Positions 14,114 through 18,509 of a stretch of 18,509 bases of DNA are shown one piece after another. The notes under the pieces are model-generated. The model was not told the origin of the DNA, ran no database searches, and saw nothing but the letters and a program-made list of their open reading frames with translations. The translations under genes and the position numbers were made by a program. The first letter of the stretch is position 1. The number at the start of each line of letters is the position of its first letter. Origin of the DNA: an uncultured Nocardioides sp. (lineage in GTDB: Bacteria > Actinomycetota > Actinomycetes > Propionibacteriales > Nocardioidaceae); the NCBI RefSeq assembly GCF_946885725.1, contig NZ_CAMPGZ010000067.1, positions 1 through 18,509 of the forward strand. Direction: 5' to 3'.

Positions 14114-15774
14114 GCGACATCAGCTGGGTCGAGCTCGCGGTCTTCCTGTTCTTCTTCCTGCTCGTCACCGTCATGGGCTTCATGGCCTCCCGGTGGCGGC
14201 GGGCCAGCGCGCTCGACAACCTCGACGAGTGGGGCCTCGGCGGCCGCGGCTTCGGCACGTTCATCACGTGGTTCCTGATCGGCGGCGACATCTACACCGC
14301 CTACACCTTCGTGGCCGTCCCGGCGCTGCTGTACGCCGGCAACATGATCGGCTTCTTCGCGGTGCCGTACACGATCGTGCTCTACCCGATCATCTTCGTG
14401 TTCCTGCCGAGGCTCTGGTCCGTCTCGCACGTGCACGGCTACGTCACGCCGGCCGACTTCATCCGCGGCCGGTTCGACTCCAAGCCGCTCGCGCTCGCGG
14501 TCGCGGTCACCGGCATCCTCGCGACGATGCCGTACATCGCGCTGCAGCTCGTCGGCATCCAGGTCGTCCTGGAGGTCATGGGCATCGGCGGCAACGGCGA
14601 CTCGTGGCTGGCCCAGGACCTGCCGTTGTTCCTGGCGTTCGCCGTGCTGGCGGCGTACACCTACTCCTCCGGCCTGCGCGCGCCGGCGCTGATCGCGTTC
14701 GTCAAGGACACGCTGATCTACATCGTGATCATCGTGGCGGTCATCTACATCCCGATCCAGCTCGGCGGCTGGGACGTGGTCTTCGGCAGCGCGAAGGAGT
14801 CGTTCGACACCTTCAACGCCGAGAACGCCGACGCGATCGCCGCCGGTACGGCGTCGCCGAAGGGGATCATCCCCGTCGAGGCGCTGCACTGGGCCTACGC
14901 GTCGCTGGCCCTCGGCTCCGCGCTCGCGCTGTTCATGTACCCGCACTCGCTCACCGGCGTCCTCGCCTCGTCGAGCCGCAACGTGATCCGGCGCAACGCG
15001 GCGTTCCTGCCGGCGTACTCCTTCCTGCTCGGCCTGCTCGCGCTGCTCGGTTTCATGGCCGTGGCGGCGGGGATCCAGACCGACAACGCGCAGCTTGCCG
15101 TGCCGGAGCTGCTCCGGGAGATGTTCCCGCCGTGGTTCGCCGGCGTGGCGTTCGCGGCGATCGGCATCGGTGCGCTGGTGCCGGCGGCGATCATGTCGAT
15201 CGCGGCGGCGAACCTCTGGACGCGCAACATCTACAAGGCGTTCATCAACACCGACGCCACCCCGGCGCAGGAGGCCAAGCAGAGCAAGCTGATCTCGCTG
15301 CTCGTGAAGTTCGGCGCGCTGTTCTTCGTGCTCGGCCTGCCGAGCGACTTCGCGATCAACCTCCAGCTGCTGGGCGGGGTGTGGATCCTGCAGACGTTCC
15401 CCGCGATCGTCTTCGGGCTCTACACGCGCTGGTTCCACCGCTACGCGCTGCTCGCCGGCTGGGCGGTCGGCATGGCCTACGGCACCTGGACCGCCTACAT
15501 GGTCGAGACGCCTGGCGTGCCGGGCAGCCACTTCGGCGGTTCGCTGGCGGTGGTGCCGTTCACCGAGGACGTGAAGGGCTACATCGCGTTGACGGCGTTC
15601 GTGATCAACCTGATCGTGGCGGTCGTGCTGACGTTCGCGTTCCGGGCGATGAAGCTGCCGGAGGGCACCGACGAGACGCAGACGCTCGACTACAAGGCCG
15701 ACGCCGGCGACGAGCGCGTGAAGGAGCTCGACGTCGACGACCTGGCGACCGACACCCCGACTGGTCGGCCGTAG
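14110..15774 (+). CDS. MctP-like monocarboxylate sodium/solute symporter (SSS family)
   Basis: 554-residue integral membrane protein of the SSS family. FGTFITWFLIGGDIYTAYTFVAVPALLYAGN (about 52-82) and HVHGYVTPADFIRGRFDSKPLALAV (about 106-130) are typical of the monocarboxylate branch (MctP of rhizobia; MctC of corynebacteria), which imports pyruvate, lactate, acetate or similar acids. The helices run to about residue 515 and are followed by a hydrophilic acidic tail (KLPEGTDETQTLDYKADAGDERVKELDVDD). The family usually has 13 helices; I did not count rigorously. The ATG overlaps the DUF3311 stop, with no strong ribosome site of its own, so it depends on coupling. Exact substrate unknown. The next gene encodes a ThDP enzyme of the type that uses pyruvate. 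Confidence 0.9.
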   Translation: MSDISWVELAVFLFFFLLVTVMGFMASRWRRASALDNLDEWGLGGRGFGTFITWFLIGGDIYTAYTFVAVPALLYAGNMIGFFAVPYTIVLYPIIFVFLPRLWSVSHVHGYVTPADFIRGRFDSKPLALAVAVTGILATMPYIALQLVGIQVVLEVMGIGGNGDSWLAQDLPLFLAFAVLAAYTYSSGLRAPALIAFVKDTLIYIVIIVAVIYIPIQLGGWDVVFGSAKESFDTFNAENADAIAAGTASPKGIIPVEALHWAYASLALGSALALFMYPHSLTGVLASSSRNVIRRNAAFLPAYSFLLGLLALLGFMAVAAGIQTDNAQLAVPELLREMFPPWFAGVAFAAIGIGALVPAAIMSIAAANLWTRNIYKAFINTDATPAQEAKQSKLISLLVKFGALFFVLGLPSDFAINLQLLGGVWILQTFPAIVFGLYTRWFHRYALLAGWAVGMAYGTWTAYMVETPGVPGSHFGGSLAVVPFTEDVKGYIALTAFVINLIVAVVLTFAFRAMKLPEGTDETQTLDYKADAGDERVKELDVDDLATDTPTGRP

Positions 15775-15797
15775 CGCCCGGTCCGGCACCTCTCACT

Positions 15798-15831
15798 GGC
15801 GGGCAGGCTACCAACGGGTAGCCTGCCCGCC
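15798..15831. promoter_or_regulatory. perfect 15-bp inverted repeat abutting the IlvG-like start codon
   Basis: GGCGGGCAGGCTACC (15798-15812) and GGTAGCCTGCCCGCC (15817-15831) form a 15-bp perfect stem with the 4-nt loop AACG. It begins 23 nt after the symporter stop and ends at the base before the ATG at 15832. As RNA it would be a strong terminator for the symporter operon. As DNA the right arm holds TAGCCT (15819-15824), 7 nt before the ATG, a leaderless -10. The two uses are compatible. Confidence 0.75.
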
Positions 15832-17532
15832 ATGAGCGAGATCACGGCCTCTCCCGACGCCTCCGACGCCGCCGAGCCGACCGCGACCCCCGAGGCGCAC
15901 GGCGGCGAGCACGCCGTCGCGGTGGCCGCCGCGCACGGCGTGGACACGATGTTCACGCTGTCAGGCGCCCACGTGTTCCCGATGTACGACGGCGCCGTGA
16001 AGGCCGACCCGCCGATGCGGATCCTCGACGTCCGGCACGAGCAGACCGCGGTCTTCGCCGCCGAGGCCATGGGCAAGCTCACCCGCGTGCCCGGGCTCGC
16101 CGTGCTCACCGCCGGCCCCGGCGTCACCAACGGCATCAGCGCCGTCACCCAGGCGCAGTTCAGCGGCTCCCCGCTCGTCGTCGTCGGCGGCCGTGCACCG
16201 GCCAACCGCTGGGGCATGGGCAGCCTCCAGGAGCTCGACCACCCGCCGCTGCTCGCTCCGGTCACCAAGTCGGCCCGCACCGTGCACACCGTCGACGCGA
16301 TCCCGGACGCGATGCACGAGGCGTTCACGCTGGCCGGCTCCCCGCACCGAGGCCCGACGTTCCTCGACGTACCGATGGACCAGTTCTTCGACAAGGCCGC
16401 CGTCGAGACGCCCGAGGTGGCCGAGCGGCGCCGGCTCGAGCCGGACCCCGACGCCCTCTCCGAGATCGGCGCTCTGCTGGCCGAAGCCCGCCGGCCGGTG
16501 CTGGTGCTCGGCACCGACGTATGGGCGGACGGCGCCGAGGACGCCGCGCTGCGCCTCGTGGAGACGCTCGGCCTGCCCGCGATCGCCAACGGCATGGGTC
16601 GCGGCGTGGTGCCCGGCGGCCACCCGCTGCTCGTCACCAAGGCCCGTGGTGCCGCGCTCGGCACCAGCGACCTCGTGGTGGTCGTCGGGACCCCGCTCGA
16701 CTTCCGGCTGGGGTACGGCGTGTTCGGTGGCAAGGACGGCGCCACCCCGGCCCGGGTCGTGCACGTGGCCGACTCCCCCGCCCAGGTTTCGGGCCACGCC
16801 GACCTCGCCGCGTCCGCCGCCGGCGACCTCACGCTCGCGCTCGACGGGATCCTCACCGCCGTACAGCAGCAGCTGCGCAAGCCGGACTGGGGTCCGTGGG
16901 TCGAGGAGCTGCAGGCGGGGGTCCGCAAGGCCGTGGAGCGCGACGCGGAGCTGCTCGGCGCCGAGGCCGACCCGATCCACCCGGCGCGCATCTACGGCGA
17001 GCTCGTGCCGCGCCTCGCGGACGACGCGGTGGTGATCGGCGACGGCGGCGACTTCGTGTCGTTCGCGGGCAAGTACGTCGAGCCGAAGCGGCCCGGCGGC
17101 TGGCTGGACCCGGGCCCCTACGGCTGCCTCGGCGCCGGCCTGGGCTCGGCGATCGCCGCGCGGCTGGCCCGGCCCTCGTCGCAGGTCGTGCTGCTGCTCG
17201 GCGACGGCGCCGCCGGCATGTCGCTGATGGACGTCGACACCCTGGTCCGGCACGACCTGCCGGTCGTCATGGTCTGCGGCAACAACTCCGCGTGGGGCCT
17301 GGAGAAGGGCCCGATGCAGATGATCTACGGCTACGACGTCGCGGCCGACCTCGCTCCTCGGACCCGCTACGACGAGGTCGTGAAGGCACTCGGCGGTGGC
17401 GGCGAGACGGTCACCGATCCGCGCGAGATCGGTCCGGCCCTCGACCGCGCGTTCGCCTCGGGCACGCCGTACCTCGTCAACGTGATCACCGACGTCAACG
17501 CGGCCTACCCGCGCAACACGTTCGGGGTCTGA
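15832..17532 (+). CDS. ThDP-dependent acetolactate synthase-like enzyme (IlvG-type)
   Basis: 566-residue ThDP enzyme of the acetolactate synthase family. The catalytic Glu70 sits in DVRHEQTAVFAAEAMGK. The central domain runs from about 190 to 340. The C-terminal ThDP site is GDGAAGMSLMDVDTLV...VMVCGNN (457-485). TAGPGVTNGISAVTQAQFSGSPLVVVGGRAPANRWGMGSLQELDH closely resembles mycobacterial IlvG (Rv1820), a proposed second acetolactate synthase. The reaction is not certain: 2-hydroxyacyl-CoA lyases and oxalyl-CoA decarboxylases share the fold. No small regulatory subunit (IlvN) or other branched-chain gene is near. The first 25 residues (SPDASDAAEPTATPEAHGG) look disordered. The start is fixed by the leaderless -10 in the preceding inverted repeat. 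The GNAT gene follows 6 nt downstream. Confidence 0.88.
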   Translation: MSEITASPDASDAAEPTATPEAHGGEHAVAVAAAHGVDTMFTLSGAHVFPMYDGAVKADPPMRILDVRHEQTAVFAAEAMGKLTRVPGLAVLTAGPGVTNGISAVTQAQFSGSPLVVVGGRAPANRWGMGSLQELDHPPLLAPVTKSARTVHTVDAIPDAMHEAFTLAGSPHRGPTFLDVPMDQFFDKAAVETPEVAERRRLEPDPDALSEIGALLAEARRPVLVLGTDVWADGAEDAALRLVETLGLPAIANGMGRGVVPGGHPLLVTKARGAALGTSDLVVVVGTPLDFRLGYGVFGGKDGATPARVVHVADSPAQVSGHADLAASAAGDLTLALDGILTAVQQQLRKPDWGPWVEELQAGVRKAVERDAELLGAEADPIHPARIYGELVPRLADDAVVIGDGGDFVSFAGKYVEPKRPGGWLDPGPYGCLGAGLGSAIAARLARPSSQVVLLLGDGAAGMSLMDVDTLVRHDLPVVMVCGNNSAWGLEKGPMQMIYGYDVAADLAPRTRYDEVVKALGGGGETVTDPREIGPALDRAFASGTPYLVNVITDVNAAYPRNTFGV

Positions 17533-17538
17533 CCGCCC

Positions 17539-18036
17539 ATGTCCGTGATCGTCAGGCCCGCGCACCCGCACGAGCTCGACCGGGCCGGAGAGCTGACGGT
17601 CGAGGCGTACGACGCCGACGGCTACCTCGTCGGGGACGACCCGTACCTCGACAAGCTGCGCGACGCCGCGACCCGTGCCAAGGAGGCCGAGGTGTACGTC
17701 GCGGTGCTCCCGGAGGCGCCCGACCACCCCGTCGGCACCGTGACCTACTGCGTGCCGCCGTCGCCGTGGACCGAGCTCGCCCGCGACGGCGAGGGCGAGA
17801 TCCGGATGCTCGGCGTCGCGCCCTCCGCCCGCCGCCGCGGCGTCGGCGAGGCCCTGGTGTCCGCCTGCATCGAACGCTCCCGCGAGCTCGGCCACACCGC
17901 CGTCGTGCTCTCCAGCCTCCCCGAGCAAGTCGCCGCCCATCGTGTCTACGGCCGCCTCGGCTTCCGCCGTACCCCCGACCTCGACTGGTCCCCGCTCCCC
18001 GGCGTCGACCTCCTCGCCTTCCGCCTGGAGCTGTGA
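17539..18036 (+). CDS. GNAT family N-acetyltransferase
   Basis: 165-residue acetyltransferase with the GNAT fold. Motif A, EIRMLGVAPSARRRGVGEAL (87-106), contains the acetyl-CoA pyrophosphate loop RRRGVG. Motif B follows as VVLSSLPEQVAAHRVYGRLGFRRTPDL, with the usual Tyr in AHRVYGRLGF. The N-terminal IVRPAHPHELDRAGELTVEAY is the standard first strand and helix. The ATG at 17539 comes 6 nt after the IlvG-like stop, so it is almost surely co-transcribed with it. The acceptor (small molecule or protein) cannot be read from sequence. The stop codon's last base begins the 17-bp inverted repeat that separates it from the convergent thioesterase gene. Confidence 0.92.
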   Translation: MSVIVRPAHPHELDRAGELTVEAYDADGYLVGDDPYLDKLRDAATRAKEAEVYVAVLPEAPDHPVGTVTYCVPPSPWTELARDGEGEIRMLGVAPSARRRGVGEALVSACIERSRELGHTAVVLSSLPEQVAAHRVYGRLGFRRTPDLDWSPLPGVDLLAFRLEL

Positions 18037-18097
18037 CAACGATTCGTCTGCGGTTTACGGGGTGAACCACACGGGCGAGTCGCAGACGAATCGTTGT
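18036..18097. repeat. 17-bp perfect inverted repeat with nested inner hairpin; bidirectional terminator or mobile repeat
   Basis: ACAACGATTCGTCTGCG (18036-18052) and CGCAGACGAATCGTTGT (18081-18097) are perfect 17-bp arms. Inside the 28-nt loop, GGTTTAC (18052-18058) can pair with GTGAACC (18062-18068) with one G-T wobble. The outer arms are clearly less GC-rich than the flanking genes. It fills the gap between two convergent genes, so it can terminate both. Its size and composition also fit a small dispersed palindromic element. Only one copy is in the window. Confidence 0.8.
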
Positions 18098-18104
18098 GCG
18101 CGCG

Positions 18105-18491
18105 TCAGAGCCGGCTGAGGAACCGCTCCCGGTCGACCACCACGCGGGTCACCTCGCCGTGCCCGACGACCTTCGCCACCTCGTTGACGGTGTGCTCGGC
18201 CACGACCTCGAACCGCACCAGCCTCCCGTCGACGTACGACGTCGTCGCCGACACCGTGACCGTCGCCCCGACCGGGCTGGCGGCGACGTGCTCGAGCTGC
18301 ACGCGGGTGCCGACGCTCGACGAGCCGGCGTCGAGCTCGGCCGCGATCGCCGCGCACGTGGCTGCCTCGGCCCACGCGAGCAGGCGCGGGGTGCCCAGCA
18401 CCGGCAGGTCGCCGGAGCCGACCGCGAGCGCGGTGTCCTCGTCGGTGACGGTGAGCTCCAGGGTGGCCGACTGCCCGGTGGTGATCGCCAT
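18105..18491 (-). CDS. FlK-like hotdog-fold acyl-CoA thioesterase
   Basis: 128-residue single hotdog domain resembling fluoroacetyl-CoA thioesterase FlK of Streptomyces cattleya. Thr34 (GTPRLLAW), Glu42 (AEAATCAA) and His68 (LEHVAASPVGATV) have the same 8- and 26-residue spacing as FlK Thr42/Glu50/His76. The phenylalanine lid residues that make FlK selective for fluoroacetyl-CoA fall on Gly/Asp here (VGSGDLP), so a general short acyl-CoA thioesterase role is more likely. The ATG at 18491 (MAITTGQSATLE) follows CAGGAT and 6 nt on the minus strand, a near-consensus leaderless layout. It is convergent with the GNAT gene. It is complete, with only 18 nt left to the window edge. Confidence 0.87.
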   Translation of the reverse strand: MAITTGQSATLELTVTDEDTALAVGSGDLPVLGTPRLLAWAEAATCAAIAAELDAGSSSVGTRVQLEHVAASPVGATVTVSATTSYVDGRLVRFEVVAEHTVNEVAKVVGHGEVTRVVVDRERFLSRL

Positions 18492-18509
18492 GGCGCCATC
18501 CTGGCGGGC

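Noticed and set aside
13972..15789. 605-codon open frame antisense to the symporter
   Set aside because: Its translation is a charged Arg/His/Glu/Gln-rich string typical of the complement of membrane-protein codons; the + strand is a clear SSS transporter.
15961..18039. 692-codon open frame antisense to the IlvG-like and GNAT genes
   Set aside because: Low-complexity translation and no start signal; the + strand has complete ThDP and acetyl-CoA motifs.
1..18509. CRISPR arrays, tRNA genes, transposases, phage genes or toxin-antitoxin pairs
   Set aside because: Read for on both strands; no spaced repeat arrays, cloverleaf-like sequences, integrase/transposase motifs or small paired toxin-like ORFs were found.

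Overview
The window is high-GC, gene-dense chromosomal DNA from an actinobacterium. The gene set fits the Nocardioidaceae (Nocardioides-like), although the genus is an inference. Pointers are an actinobacterial Kgd/SucA followed by a DUF6104 gene, a WhiB1-type Wbl protein beside a PdtaS-type kinase, nickel superoxide dismutase with its maturation protease, an RsbW/SigF-type pair, and several genes whose start codon sits 7 nt downstream of a TANNNT -10 hexamer, the leaderless arrangement common in actinobacteria. No phage, IS, CRISPR, rRNA or tRNA was seen.

Layout. (1) 1-3509, + strand: the 3' two thirds of 2-oxoglutarate dehydrogenase (kgd/sucA), a 60-residue DUF6104 protein and a small AAA/ABC-type ATPase, probably one transcript. 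The ATPase overlaps tail-to-tail with a DHA2-type MFS exporter (3471-4949, -). (2) 5040-7692: a four-helix membrane protein (+), then a zinc-independent quinone-oxidoreductase-type MDR and an NAD(P)-malic enzyme (both -). (3) 7805-8695: sodX (-) and sodN (+), divergent around a 159-bp control region rich in symmetry. (4) 8861-10056: RsbW-like anti-sigma factor and SigB/F/G sigma factor (+), facing a small membrane protein (-). (5) 10498-12747: a 429-bp control region with a CRP-like site, whiB1 (+), a strong shared hairpin, and the PdtaS-type kinase (-). (6) 12825-13658: a DUF2785 protein (+). (7) 13817-18036: DUF3311 protein, MctP-like symporter, IlvG-like ThDP enzyme and GNAT acetyltransferase (+). 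(8) 18105-18491: an FlK-like hotdog thioesterase (-), separated from the GNAT gene by a 17-bp perfect inverted repeat.

How it fits together. Much of the window concerns central carbon metabolism at the 2-oxoglutarate/malate/pyruvate node: Kgd, malic enzyme, a monocarboxylate importer and a pyruvate-using ThDP enzyme. The rest is stress and redox control: Ni-SOD, SigF with its anti-sigma factor, the Fe-S regulator WhiB1 and PdtaS. Most genes are recognisable. The more novel material lies between them: two perfect long inverted repeats (15798-15831 and 18036-18097), a three-half-site array at 4978-5004, a CRP-like site upstream of whiB1, and direct repeats upstream of sodN and whiB1.
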